Shown: positions 7,684 to 15,850 of the stretch, one piece after another
Position numbering within the stretch: position 1 is the first letter of the stretch
Layout: every line of letters starts with the position of its first letter
NCBI RefSeq assembly: GCF_900099735.1
Contig: NZ_FNDT01000020.1
Coordinates: forward strand, 1-44,058
Length of the DNA: 44,058 nt
From: Arthrobacter subterraneus
GTDB lineage: Bacteria; Actinomycetota; Actinomycetes; Actinomycetales; Micrococcaceae
Reading direction: 5' to 3'
Notes under the pieces: generated by a model
Database searches by the model: none
What the model was told of the DNA's origin: nothing
Seen by the model: the letters and a program-made list of their open reading frames with translations, nothing else
Program-made: the position numbers and the translations under genes

Positions 7684-8616
7684 CTAACCGTGGATCCACG
7701 TCGCGATTGAATAGTAAATGGGAATGCCCAACAGTACGTTGAAGGGGAAGGTGACCCCGAGCGATGCCGCCAGTGACAGGGTGGGATTGGCGTCCGGGAC
7801 GGACATTCGCATGGCTGCCGGCACCGCGATGTAGGAGGCGCTGGCAGCGAGAGTGGCGAGCATGGCGGTTCCGCCGAGCGAAAGCCCGAGGACGGTTCCC
7901 AATCCAGCGCCGATCAATCCCGAGAACAGCGGCATCGCGATGCCGAACGCCACCAGGAACAGCCCGTGCCGGCGAAGACCACCGATCTGGGCAGCGGTGA
8001 TCAGACCCATTTCGAGGAGGAAGAGAGCCAGGATCCCCTTGAACAGGTCAAAGAACAGCGGCTCTATCGAGGACAGACCGTCCGGGCCGGCGATCCACCC
8101 TATGAACAGCCCGCCCATCAGCAGGACGATGCCCTTGCCGCCGAAGACCTCGTGGGCAACAGAGCCCCAGCGCGTTCCCCGGGAGAATCCCCGCGCCAGC
8201 ACAATGCCGACCAGGATGGCGGGCACCTCCAGCAGGACGAGCAGCAGCGGCATGTGCTCCTCGAAAGCCACCTCGCGGCTGCCGAGGTAGGCGACGGCCA
8301 CGGCGTACGTACCCACGCTCACGGAGCCATAGTGGGCGGCAATGGACGCCGCGTCGGCACGCTTGAGCCGCCCGATATAACGCAGGACCGGAAAGGCCAG
8401 CAGCGCCAGTGCGAAGCCCATGACGACGACGGCGAGCATCTGCGGTACCAGCGCTCCGAACGGTTGCCGGGCAAGTTCAATGCCGCCCTTGAGACCGATG
8501 GAGAGCAGCAGCACTATGGTCACCAGCTCATAGACAGCTGCCGGCAGACGCAGTTCGGAGCGCAACAGACCCGCGGCTGCGCCGAGCAGGAAGAACAGGA
8601 TGACGGGGTCAATCAT
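7684..8616 (-). CDS. SbtA-like sodium-dependent bicarbonate transporter family permease
   Basis: A 310-residue membrane protein from ATG 8616; an in-frame ATG at 8634 would add six residues. It begins M-I-D-P-V-I-L-F-F-L-L-G-A-A-A-G-L-L-R-S and contains about ten hydrophobic segments arranged as two inverted halves. The first half includes I-V-L-L-L-S-I-G-L-K-G-G, the second L-F-L-L-E-M-G-L-I-T-A. This is the DUF897/SbtA family, which in cyanobacteria imports bicarbonate with sodium. In this probably heterotrophic host it may supply bicarbonate for carboxylases or transport another anion. It is followed by the PII-like gene and faces a winged-helix gene across a 74-bp divergent region. Confidence 0.88.
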   Translation of the reverse strand: MIDPVILFFLLGAAAGLLRSELRLPAAVYELVTIVLLLSIGLKGGIELARQPFGALVPQMLAVVVMGFALALLAFPVLRYIGRLKRADAASIAAHYGSVSVGTYAVAVAYLGSREVAFEEHMPLLLVLLEVPAILVGIVLARGFSRGTRWGSVAHEVFGGKGIVLLMGGLFIGWIAGPDGLSSIEPLFFDLFKGILALFLLEMGLITAAQIGGLRRHGLFLVAFGIAMPLFSGLIGAGLGTVLGLSLGGTAMLATLAASASYIAVPAAMRMSVPDANPTLSLAASLGVTFPFNVLLGIPIYYSIATWIHG

Positions 8617-8679
8617 GGAACCATCGCACCACATGCGCTATCTAAAACACGAATTACATTACGTGCAACAGGTAGCGGT

Positions 8680-8693
8680 TATGCTGGAGCGTG
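8680..8693 (+). promoter_or_regulatory. -10-like box giving a possibly leaderless transcript
   Basis: TATGCT at 8680-8685 lies five bases before the GTG start at 8691. With normal promoter spacing, transcription would begin at or next to the start codon, so the message would be leaderless. This would also explain why there is no Shine-Dalgarno sequence. The -35 region is poor (TTACGT at 8659-8664). The region is shared with the divergent sbtA-like gene. Confidence 0.4.
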
Positions 8694-8975
8694 GCCGACT
8701 GGACATTTCTCAGCAATCACGCGCATGTACTGATCTGTATCGCGCGGGACCCGGAGCTGCGCATGCGGGACATCGCAGCGAGCGTCGGGATCACCGAACG
8801 GGCGGCACAGCGGATCGTCGCGGAACTGGTGGACGAGGGCTATCTGGAGATACAGCGCAGTGGACGGCGCAATACCTACCTGATCCACTCTGATGTCCCG
8901 CTGCGCCATCAATTGGAGGCGCACCACAGCATCGGTGAGCTCCTTGGGACACTGGGGGACGCCGGCGAAGGCTGA
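8691..8975 (+). CDS. Winged-helix transcriptional regulator
   Basis: A 94-residue DNA-binding protein starting at GTG 8691. It begins W-T-F-L-S-N-H-A-H-V-L-I-C-I-A-R-D-P, then has the helix-turn-helix M-R-D-I-A-A-S-V-G-I-T-E-R-A-A-Q-R-I-V and the wing Y-L-E-I-Q-R-S-G-R-R-N-T-Y. This matches a widespread actinobacterial MarR/HTH_24-type single-domain family. The tail P-L-R-H-Q-L-E-A-H-H-S-I-G-E-L-L is also typical. No effector domain is present. It is divergent from the sbtA-sbtB-like pair and may regulate it, although homologues commonly occur without a fixed neighbour. Confidence 0.8.
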   Translation: MADWTFLSNHAHVLICIARDPELRMRDIAASVGITERAAQRIVAELVDEGYLEIQRSGRRNTYLIHSDVPLRHQLEAHHSIGELLGTLGDAGEG

Positions 8976-8989
8976 CCGGTTATATCCGG

Positions 8990-10288
8990 CTACACCCGCC
9001 CGAGGGCACCGATGTCTTCCAGGAACTGCTCGTGAACCTGTTCGCTGACCGTGGTCCGGGTATCGTCGATCGCATCGAGATAGTCCTGGGTGGACGGGCC
9101 TTTTCCGGGCTCCCGCTCCCCCGGGCCGCTGCCGTTCCCGTAAACGGCTTTCTCCAGCGCACGCTGGGAAGCGCTGCGGGCTGCGTACTCAATGTCAGCC
9201 GGGGTGAAGCCATCGGTGCGGCGCACCAGAAGGTCCACATCGACGTCGTTCACTACGGAAGCCGGAATGAAGCGCTGCCACATGGCCTCGCGGGCCTGAT
9301 GGTCCGGCAGGCCGATGGGGATGACGTAGTCGAAACGCCCGTGGCGCAGGAAGGCGGAATCCAGGGTGCGGATGAAGTTCGTGGCGCAGATGAGCAGCCT
9401 GCCCGGCTGTTCGCGGAACGCCGGGATGATCTTCAGGAGCTCGTTGGTGACCCCCTGGAGCGGCGACGGCGGTTCACCCGACCGGTGCGACGCGATTTCC
9501 TCGACCTCATCAATGAAGACGACGGCGTGCTCCAGCTCCGCGATCTGCAGGAACGTCTCCCGGAGCGCTCCCGCCAGCCCCTGCGGATCAGCTGCCAGCC
9601 GTGACGGGAAAACCTCCACAAACGGCCATTCCAGCCGGGAGGAGATTGCCTTTGCGAAGGTGGTCTTCCCGGTTCCGGGCGGGCCGAAGAGAACGACGGC
9701 GCGCGGCGGCACCACGCCGAATTCATCCGCCAGATCAGCCTTGGCCAGTGGCAGGACCAGACGACGCTCCAGCAGCTCCTTCTCCCGGTGCATGCCTGAC
9801 ACGTTTTCCCACAGCCCGCGGGCCAGCACCCTCCCGCCGAGGGAGCTCAGGGGCTCGAGCTCCTGGCGCTGGACCGGGATGATCCGTTCGAAGTAGCGCA
9901 GGTTCTGCTTCATCGCGAAGCCCCTGCTGATGAAGGCGCCCACCCGCGTTTCGGCTTCCGGCATCAGCGCTGAGAGTTTGGTCAGCCCGTGCGGAGCCAT
10001 CCGGCTTTCCACGGCTGCGAGCAGAGCGGTTCCGATTCCGCGGCTGCGGTATTCGGGGAGGATGGCCAGGAACACGATCCAGCCCTGGTCGTGGGCGGCC
10101 CGCCCGACTGCTGCGCCGATCACCTGGTCATTTTGGACCGCGACGACGGCGTGATCCTTCTCGCAGGATGCCAGCACTTCGGAGAGCGAATAGACGGGCT
10201 CGACGTTGTTTGCCTTGACGGTTTCCCAGAGGTGCAGGATGCCGTCCAGGTCGGTCGAGTGGAAGTCTCGAACCCGCCACTTCGTCAT
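8990..10288 (-). CDS. GNAT acetyltransferase-AAA+ ATPase fusion protein
   Basis: A 432-residue protein from ATG 10288, preceded by GGAAAGG at good spacing. Residues 1-140 form a GNAT N-acetyltransferase domain with the acetyl-CoA binding motif R81-S-R-G-I-G-T-A-L. Residues 150-410 form an AAA+ ATPase: Walker A G-P-P-G-T-G-K-T (202-209), Walker B V-V-F-I-D-E (Asp260, Glu261), sensor 1 I-C-A-T-N, arginine finger region R-H-G-R-F-D, and the small domain F-T-P-A-D-I-E-Y-A-A-R. The ATPase half is of the FtsH/Cdc48-like single-ring type. The fusion suggests an ATP-driven unfoldase or remodeller combined with protein or small-molecule acetylation. The substrate is unknown. It is convergent with the winged-helix gene and probably monocistronic. 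Confidence 0.88.
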   Translation of the reverse strand: MTKWRVRDFHSTDLDGILHLWETVKANNVEPVYSLSEVLASCEKDHAVVAVQNDQVIGAAVGRAAHDQGWIVFLAILPEYRSRGIGTALLAAVESRMAPHGLTKLSALMPEAETRVGAFISRGFAMKQNLRYFERIIPVQRQELEPLSSLGGRVLARGLWENVSGMHREKELLERRLVLPLAKADLADEFGVVPPRAVVLFGPPGTGKTTFAKAISSRLEWPFVEVFPSRLAADPQGLAGALRETFLQIAELEHAVVFIDEVEEIASHRSGEPPSPLQGVTNELLKIIPAFREQPGRLLICATNFIRTLDSAFLRHGRFDYVIPIGLPDHQAREAMWQRFIPASVVNDVDVDLLVRRTDGFTPADIEYAARSASQRALEKAVYGNGSGPGEREPGKGPSTQDYLDAIDDTRTTVSEQVHEQFLEDIGALGRV

Positions 10289-10463
10289 GGTGTGCCTTTC
10301 CTTGCCGGATGTCCTCTCCACTCTCCAGCATTTCCGCCTGATGTGGGGCTGTTGTGGATGAGAAGAAACGCCGTTCTTCGCGCGAGAGGAAAAATGGCCC
10401 TCATGGAATCGCTGTTCCTGGTCGGATCCGAAAATGTCACACCCGGATGATTGAGTGTTTTGT

Positions 10464-12278
10464 ATGAAGAACGTGGTTGGGGGTGCCGGTCCTGGGACGG
10501 GTGGCGGCGCTGGTGATGAAACTGATCCCGCTGGTGGTGGTGCTCGTGCTGGTGGTGGTGAACGGTTGCCGGTGCCGTGGTCGGTTTCGGAGGCCGAGCT
10601 GGAGCAGGCGTACGCTGAGGCCGACCTGCCTTGGCTGGAGATGCCGCTTGGCCAGGCGTTGGGACTGGACTGGGACGATGAGTTCGACGACGACGGTCAT
10701 GATGAGCGTGTCCGCGCTGCGCGGGAATCAGCGTCGGCATTCGAACTGATATCCCTCCTGCAGGACGTTCCAACACCGGAATCCCGGCGGTCGCGGACAA
10801 TTACTGATGCGCTGAATCTCCTGCGGGCAGTGGACCGTCTATCCTCCTGGGCCGCCGCCCGGCAGGCTTTCCTGATCGCCGAGGTGTTCGACCACATTCA
10901 AGGAATGGACGGAACTCAGGGGCCGAGATCCGGCCAGGGAGAGCACGGGCAGAGTGGGGCGGATTCCCGGCTTAGCTTCACCCTCGCGGCGCAGGAGATC
11001 GCCCCGTTGTTGCGGGTTCCGGGGCGGACCGCCCAGCGGATGCTCGGCGACGCTCTCCGGCTGACGCAGGATCTGCCGGGGACATGGGCGGCGTTGGAGG
11101 AGGGCAGGGTCAGCCCGGTGCAGGCGCAGGTCCTGGTGGAGGAATCCGGGTCCCTCCCCCTCGAAGCCCTACCCACTTTTGAGGAGACGGTCCTGGGATC
11201 CGCTGGTGCGTTGACCCGCCCGAAACTGGCACGCCGGTGCCGGCGGGTCCGGGAGGAACTCCACCCGGAATCGATCACTGTGCGCAGGGCACGGGCGGTG
11301 CAGGACCGTTCGGTGAGTGTTCAGCCGGAGCAGGACGGGATGGCGTGGCTGGGGGCGTACCTGCCCGCGGAGCAGGCGCACGGGATTTTCAACCGGGTCG
11401 ACGCCGCCGCCCGCTCCCTCCAAGGCCCCACTGAGGCGCGGATCCTGTCCCAGTTACGGGCCGACGTGTTCGCTGATGTCCCGACCCACACCTGTACCGG
11501 GGACGTGAAGAAAGGCACCGGGTTCCGCGGGATCGGGGCCAGCGTATTCGTCACCGTCCCGGTCATGACCCTCCTGGGGCATAAGCGAAGCGACTGGCAA
11601 AACCTCCTCACGAATGCGACGGAAGACGACGCGGAGGCTGGAGTCGGGGCCGGCGCCGGGGGCATCAAGGGTTTCGGCGGAAAGAGCGCGGAACGTAGCG
11701 GCGGCGCCGGTGGCACCGGCGACGGTGCCGATGGTCCTGGCACCCGGTCGTCCGGCTTCGCGGACCCTGACCCCGGTGCCGGTGCCGGAGCCGGCGTGGA
11801 TGGCCGGAAGCCCCGCGCCGGCACCGCCCCCGGTGTTCCGGACGTGTCCGGGTGTCAGAACGGCCTGTTGGACGGGTACGGCCCGATCGACCCGGACACC
11901 GCCCGCAGCCTCGCCGCGCACGCGCCGAGTTTCACCCGGATCCTCGTCCACCCCGAAACCGGGGCGGTGCTCAGTGTCGGCAGGGACCGGTACCGGCCAC
12001 CCAAACACCTCCAGGACTGGGTAAGGATCACCCACCCCACCTGTACCCATCCGGGGTGTAACCGGTCATCCTGGACCTGCGACATCGACCACCTCACCCC
12101 CTGGGCGCACGGCGGGCATACTGCGCTGGAGAACCTCGGACCCAGATGCAAACTCCACCACATGATCAAAACCGAAGGGATCTGGCCCGCCGGCAAAGAC
12201 CAACACGGCACCCCTCACGTCACCTCACTGGGCGGGAAAACCTACACCACCCTCCCCGAACCACCACCACCCTTCTAA
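10464..12278 (+). CDS. DUF222 and HNH endonuclease domain protein (13E12-type)
   Basis: A protein of 604 residues from ATG 10464; a GTG at 10455 is an alternative, and neither has a strong ribosome site. The N-terminus is Gly/Ala rich. A helical DUF222 region follows (about 95-350; L-R-A-V-D-R-L-S-S-W-A-A-A-R-Q and the R-T-A-Q-R-M block). Next is a low-complexity Gly/Ala/Pro linker (about 385-455). The C-terminal HNH nuclease is C-T-H-P-G-C-N-R-x(5)-D-I-D-H-L-T-P-W-x-x-G-G-x-T-x-x-x-N-L-x-x-x-C-x-x-H-H. The paired Cys residues probably bind zinc and the D-H/N/H-H residues metal and DNA. Such genes occur in many copies in Micrococcaceae and mycobacteria, often next to mobile DNA; their role is unknown. 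Confidence 0.88.
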   Translation: MKNVVGGAGPGTGGGAGDETDPAGGGARAGGGERLPVPWSVSEAELEQAYAEADLPWLEMPLGQALGLDWDDEFDDDGHDERVRAARESASAFELISLLQDVPTPESRRSRTITDALNLLRAVDRLSSWAAARQAFLIAEVFDHIQGMDGTQGPRSGQGEHGQSGADSRLSFTLAAQEIAPLLRVPGRTAQRMLGDALRLTQDLPGTWAALEEGRVSPVQAQVLVEESGSLPLEALPTFEETVLGSAGALTRPKLARRCRRVREELHPESITVRRARAVQDRSVSVQPEQDGMAWLGAYLPAEQAHGIFNRVDAAARSLQGPTEARILSQLRADVFADVPTHTCTGDVKKGTGFRGIGASVFVTVPVMTLLGHKRSDWQNLLTNATEDDAEAGVGAGAGGIKGFGGKSAERSGGAGGTGDGADGPGTRSSGFADPDPGAGAGAGVDGRKPRAGTAPGVPDVSGCQNGLLDGYGPIDPDTARSLAAHAPSFTRILVHPETGAVLSVGRDRYRPPKHLQDWVRITHPTCTHPGCNRSSWTCDIDHLTPWAHGGHTALENLGPRCKLHHMIKTEGIWPAGKDQHGTPHVTSLGGKTYTTLPEPPPPF

Positions 12279-12436
12279 GGCCCAGGCGGCTTGAATAGGC
12301 GCATAACGGACTCGCCGAACCTCCCCGGTTGGTGTCACGCGCAAAGTCACGGGCGTGGCTCGGTCTCCGCTGCCCAGGGTTTGCCGCCGCGCAGGGCTAC
12401 CGGTCAGATGAACAGCGCGGATCAGTGAACGCTACC

Positions 12437-12519
12437 CGAACCGGCGTGGGTTAGTCGTCGCTGCGCGAAGAACCCACGCCGCCCGAACCGGTTGGGGTTA
12501 GTCGCTGCCCGAAGAACCC
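12437..12519. repeat. Two imperfect tandem copies (about 38 bp) with an internal hairpin
   Basis: The sequence CGAACCGG..TGGGGTTAGTCG..CTGC.CGAAGAACCC occurs at 12437-12474 and again at 12484-12519 with small differences. The first copy holds a perfect 9-bp inverted repeat (GCGTGGGTT 12444-12452 and AACCCACGC 12471-12479). The second copy covers the last codons and stop of the small gene at 12498, so the first looks like a duplicated gene end. The hairpin may terminate that minus-strand gene. Confidence 0.6.
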
Positions 12520-12680
12520 TCGCGGCTGGCTTCCTCCTGGCGCTCCTGCAGCTTCTGTTCTGCTTCCCGACGCCGATGCAGCATCGCCTGCTCGTCCTGG
12601 TTGCCGCTGTGCTCATCAGGAGTCTTCCGTTTGGGCCGGGCGGCGACGTTGTGCTCGTCTTCGTGGGAAGTCTCACTCAT
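12498..12680 (-). CDS. Small highly charged hypothetical protein
   Basis: A 60-residue protein from ATG 12680 (M-S-E-T-S-H-E-D-E-H) rich in Glu, Arg, Gln, Ser and Asp, without hydrophobic segments. The middle and end (M-L-H-R-R-R-E-A-E-Q-K-L-Q-E-R-Q-E-E-A-S-R-E) would form one amphipathic charged helix; the rest is probably disordered. I do not recognise a family. It ends in a duplicated hairpin region. Its coding status is supported only by a sensible length and composition and by the absence of an alternative gene here. Confidence 0.45.
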   Translation of the reverse strand: MSETSHEDEHNVAARPKRKTPDEHSGNQDEQAMLHRRREAEQKLQERQEEASREGSSGSD

Positions 12681-12818
12681 GCCAACCATGCTCCCACCGG
12701 CCATCCAGGAAGGGAACCGGCAGACAGTAGAAAAGCAAAGCGAACCGCCTCAGGTGCGCCCGGCAACCCAAAGCGAACCCAACCCCAGCGACCCAGCCGC
12801 AAACCGGGACCGGCCAGC

Positions 12819-15800
12819 CTAGCGAGACCGAACCCGAAACCGCAGCGTCACCAACTGGAACGGCCGCAGCGAAAGCGCCACACCGTCGTCATCGTCGATG
12901 AATTCAACGGAAAGAGGCCGCTCCAGCAGATCGGTCACCTCCACCGACGAGTACCCGAACCCAGTGGAAAGCACCGCCGACGCCCTACCGCCGAACGCCT
13001 CATACAGCCGCACAATGACATCGCCGCTGCGGTCCTCTGCCAACTTCACGGCTTCCACCACCACCGCCGGGTTGGACACCGTCACCACCGGTTCAACCGA
13101 GGTCGTACCCACCCCCGCAACCGCGCGAACCGGCAGGTTCACCCGGTACCCCTCCGCAACCGCCTCGGCCACCCCGGACGCCGGCCGCAGCGAGAACCGG
13201 AAACAGTGCGAGCCCTGGTCAGCCTGCGGATCCGGAAACAGCGGCCCCCGCAACAGCGATGCACGCACCAATGTATGCGGCACCCCGGAGGGCGATTCCA
13301 CCCGGGAAATGTCATACCCATACGTCGAATCGTTCGCCAACGACACCCCGAACCCGGGCTCCCCCACGTGCACCCAGCGGTGCGCCACCGTCTCAAAACG
13401 CGCGGCATCCCAGGACGTGTTCACGGCGGTAGGCCGCTGAATGTGCCCGAACTGGATTTCCGACGCCGCCCGGTCCGTGAGCACATCCACCGGAAACGCG
13501 AGCTTCAGAAGCTTCTGCTGCTCATGCCAGTCGGCCTCGATCGCCATGTCCACCGCAGTACCGTCAGCACTCAACGAAATCCGCTGCACCAGCCGCGACT
13601 TCCCGAACACCCGCTCCACCCGCAGCACCGCACCGACAGCCTCCACCGTCACCGCATCGGTCAGCTCGGTGACGTTGAACTTGTAGTGCTCGTCGATGTC
13701 CCACGCATCCCACTGGTTCGGCGTATCCCGGAACAGCTGCAGCACATTCGCCCGCATGCCGGCAGGAATCACTTCGCGCCCCCCACCAAGAGCAGCACCC
13801 CCGGCGAGGCTGACCAGCGAGGTGAACAATCCGTTCTCATCGACCGTGAGCCGCAGCGAATCACTCTCCAGCACCCAGGAAGATCCCTTCCGCACCGGTT
13901 CGAAAACGGCCAACGACGGCGGCACTGCACCTCCCAGCGCCGGCACGCCGCCGACGCGGTACGGGCCTGCATTCAGCGACACAGCGGCGGCACCGGAACC
14001 CAGCAGCGCACTCAGCGCTGCCTCGATCAGCGACTCAAGTGATGCCTCGACCGCCGTGTAGTTCCGCTCCGCTTCCTCATGCACCCAGGCAATCGAGGAT
14101 CCGGGCAGGATGTCATGGAACTGCTGCAGCAGGACGGTGTGCCAGGCGGTTTCGAGCTCGTCGTACGGGTAGTCGAAACCGGCACGGAGCGCAGCCACCG
14201 AGCACCACAGCTCCGCCTCACGCAGCAGATGCTCACACCGGCGGTTGCCATGCTTGGTCCGGGCCTGGGAGGTGTACGTGCCGCGGTGAAACTCGAGGTA
14301 CAGCTCGCCGGACCACACGGGCGCATCCGGATACTCGGCAGCCGCCTCCGAGAAGAACCGGGTCGGCGAGGACAGCGTCACGGATGGTGAGCCCTCCAGC
14401 GAAGCGGTGCGTTCCGCCGCCGCGAGCATCTCGCGGGTAGGCCCGCCGCCGCCGTCACCCCAGCCGAACGGAACCAGCGACGTGTTGGCGGCACCCTTCT
14501 CCCGGTAGTTGCGCTGAGCCCGCGCGAGATCAGGCCCGCTGAGATCCGAGTTGTACGTGTCCACCGGCGGGAAGTGCGTGAACACCCGCGTCCCGTCGAT
14601 GCCCTCCCACTGGAAGGAGGAATGCGGAAACAGGTTGGTCTCATTCCAGGAGATCTTCTGCGTCAGGAAGTACTGCGACCCCGCCGCCCGCACCAGCTGC
14701 GGCAGCGCCGCGGAGTACCCGAAGGAATCCGGCAGCCACACCTCCTGCGGCTCCACACCGAAGTTCTCCAGGAAGAACCGTTTTCCGGCGACAAACTGCC
14801 GCGCAAGGGCCTCTCCCCCGGGCATGTTGGTATCGGATTCCACCCACATGCCGCCCGTCGGCACAAACTGCCCGGACCGCACCTTCTCCGCAACCCGTTC
14901 AAACACATCCGGATAGAAGGACTTGAGCCACGCATACTGCTGCGCCGAGGACGCCGCGAACACAAAGTCAGGGTTGCGGTCCATGAGCTCCAGCACGTTG
15001 GAGAAGGTCCGCGCCACCTTCCGCACGGTCTCGCGGACCGGCCAGAGCCACGCACTGTCGATGTGTGCGTGCCCGACGGCATGTATCCGGTGCGCACTCG
15101 CATACGCCGGGGAGGCCAGCACCCCGGCCAGGCAGGCGCGGCCGGCGGCAGCCGTGCCGCTGATGTCGGACGGGTCGACGGCGTTGATCGCCTTCTCCAG
15201 CGCGCGCAGGATCCCGTGCCGGCGCGGGAGGTCAACGGGGAGCTCGTGCATCAGCCCGTTCAGCGTCCACACGTCCTGGCCCAGCTCCCAGGCCTCACGG
15301 TCAAACACCGCCACCTCTGCCCGGCGGAACGTGTACAGCGGATCGGCCCCCGCGGTGGACAGGGAACCGAGCGGGGTGGGCCGGTAATCGAACCCGTCAA
15401 TCACATTGGGATTCGAGGCCGCCTCAACATAGAACTCGACGGCGCCGCCCGGCGCCGCATCGAGCGGCACCCACATATTCAGCGGCTCCAGTGCCTTGAT
15501 CACCCGGCCGTCCGGCGCGTACACCAGCCCTTCCGCCTGGAATCCGGGCATGATCCGCGAGAAACCCAGGTCAATCACGGCCTCCACGGACCCGCCCGCG
15601 GACCACTCCTCCGGCACCGTCCCGGCGAACCGGAACCAGGTGGTCCCCCAGGGCTGCCCCCAGGCCGAGCCCACCACAAACGGCTCAAACCGCTGGGATG
15701 CTGCGTCCGTGAACGGCACGGGTTCCCCCGGTGCTTCCCAGAAGGAGACCTCCAGCGGCACGGAAACCGGCCACACCGCGGGAGTCAGCCGTTCGGCGAG

Positions 15801-15845
15801 GAAGCGGGCTATCCGCGCCTCAACGAGGAGTCGATTGTCGTGCAT
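12819..15845 (-). CDS. Alpha-mannosidase, glycoside hydrolase family 38
   Basis: A 1008-residue retaining alpha-mannosidase. ATG 15845 is the start (M-H-D-N-R-L-L-V-E); the frame is open further upstream but that stretch is a shadow of the permease gene. The GH38 catalytic domain shows the zinc motif H259-A-H261-I-D263-S-A-W-L-W and, at Asp373, the expected nucleophile in W-L-P-D-S-F-G-Y-S-A. It also has the G-G-M-W-V-E-S-D-T-N-M-P block between them. The C-terminal beta-sandwich domains follow. No signal peptide is present, so it acts in the cytoplasm on imported manno-oligosaccharides. It begins five bases after the stop of the upstream permease gene, completing a transporter-hydrolase operon. 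Confidence 0.95.
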   Translation of the reverse strand: MHDNRLLVEARIARFLAERLTPAVWPVSVPLEVSFWEAPGEPVPFTDAASQRFEPFVVGSAWGQPWGTTWFRFAGTVPEEWSAGGSVEAVIDLGFSRIMPGFQAEGLVYAPDGRVIKALEPLNMWVPLDAAPGGAVEFYVEAASNPNVIDGFDYRPTPLGSLSTAGADPLYTFRRAEVAVFDREAWELGQDVWTLNGLMHELPVDLPRRHGILRALEKAINAVDPSDISGTAAAGRACLAGVLASPAYASAHRIHAVGHAHIDSAWLWPVRETVRKVARTFSNVLELMDRNPDFVFAASSAQQYAWLKSFYPDVFERVAEKVRSGQFVPTGGMWVESDTNMPGGEALARQFVAGKRFFLENFGVEPQEVWLPDSFGYSAALPQLVRAAGSQYFLTQKISWNETNLFPHSSFQWEGIDGTRVFTHFPPVDTYNSDLSGPDLARAQRNYREKGAANTSLVPFGWGDGGGGPTREMLAAAERTASLEGSPSVTLSSPTRFFSEAAAEYPDAPVWSGELYLEFHRGTYTSQARTKHGNRRCEHLLREAELWCSVAALRAGFDYPYDELETAWHTVLLQQFHDILPGSSIAWVHEEAERNYTAVEASLESLIEAALSALLGSGAAAVSLNAGPYRVGGVPALGGAVPPSLAVFEPVRKGSSWVLESDSLRLTVDENGLFTSLVSLAGGAALGGGREVIPAGMRANVLQLFRDTPNQWDAWDIDEHYKFNVTELTDAVTVEAVGAVLRVERVFGKSRLVQRISLSADGTAVDMAIEADWHEQQKLLKLAFPVDVLTDRAASEIQFGHIQRPTAVNTSWDAARFETVAHRWVHVGEPGFGVSLANDSTYGYDISRVESPSGVPHTLVRASLLRGPLFPDPQADQGSHCFRFSLRPASGVAEAVAEGYRVNLPVRAVAGVGTTSVEPVVTVSNPAVVVEAVKLAEDRSGDVIVRLYEAFGGRASAVLSTGFGYSSVEVTDLLERPLSVEFIDDDDGVALSLRPFQLVTLRFRVRSR

Positions 15846-15850
15846 GTGAT

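Noticed and set aside
12492..14042. 516-codon open frame on the plus strand
   Set aside because: Arg/Pro/His-rich translation antisense to the GH38 gene; typical shadow of GC-rich coding DNA.
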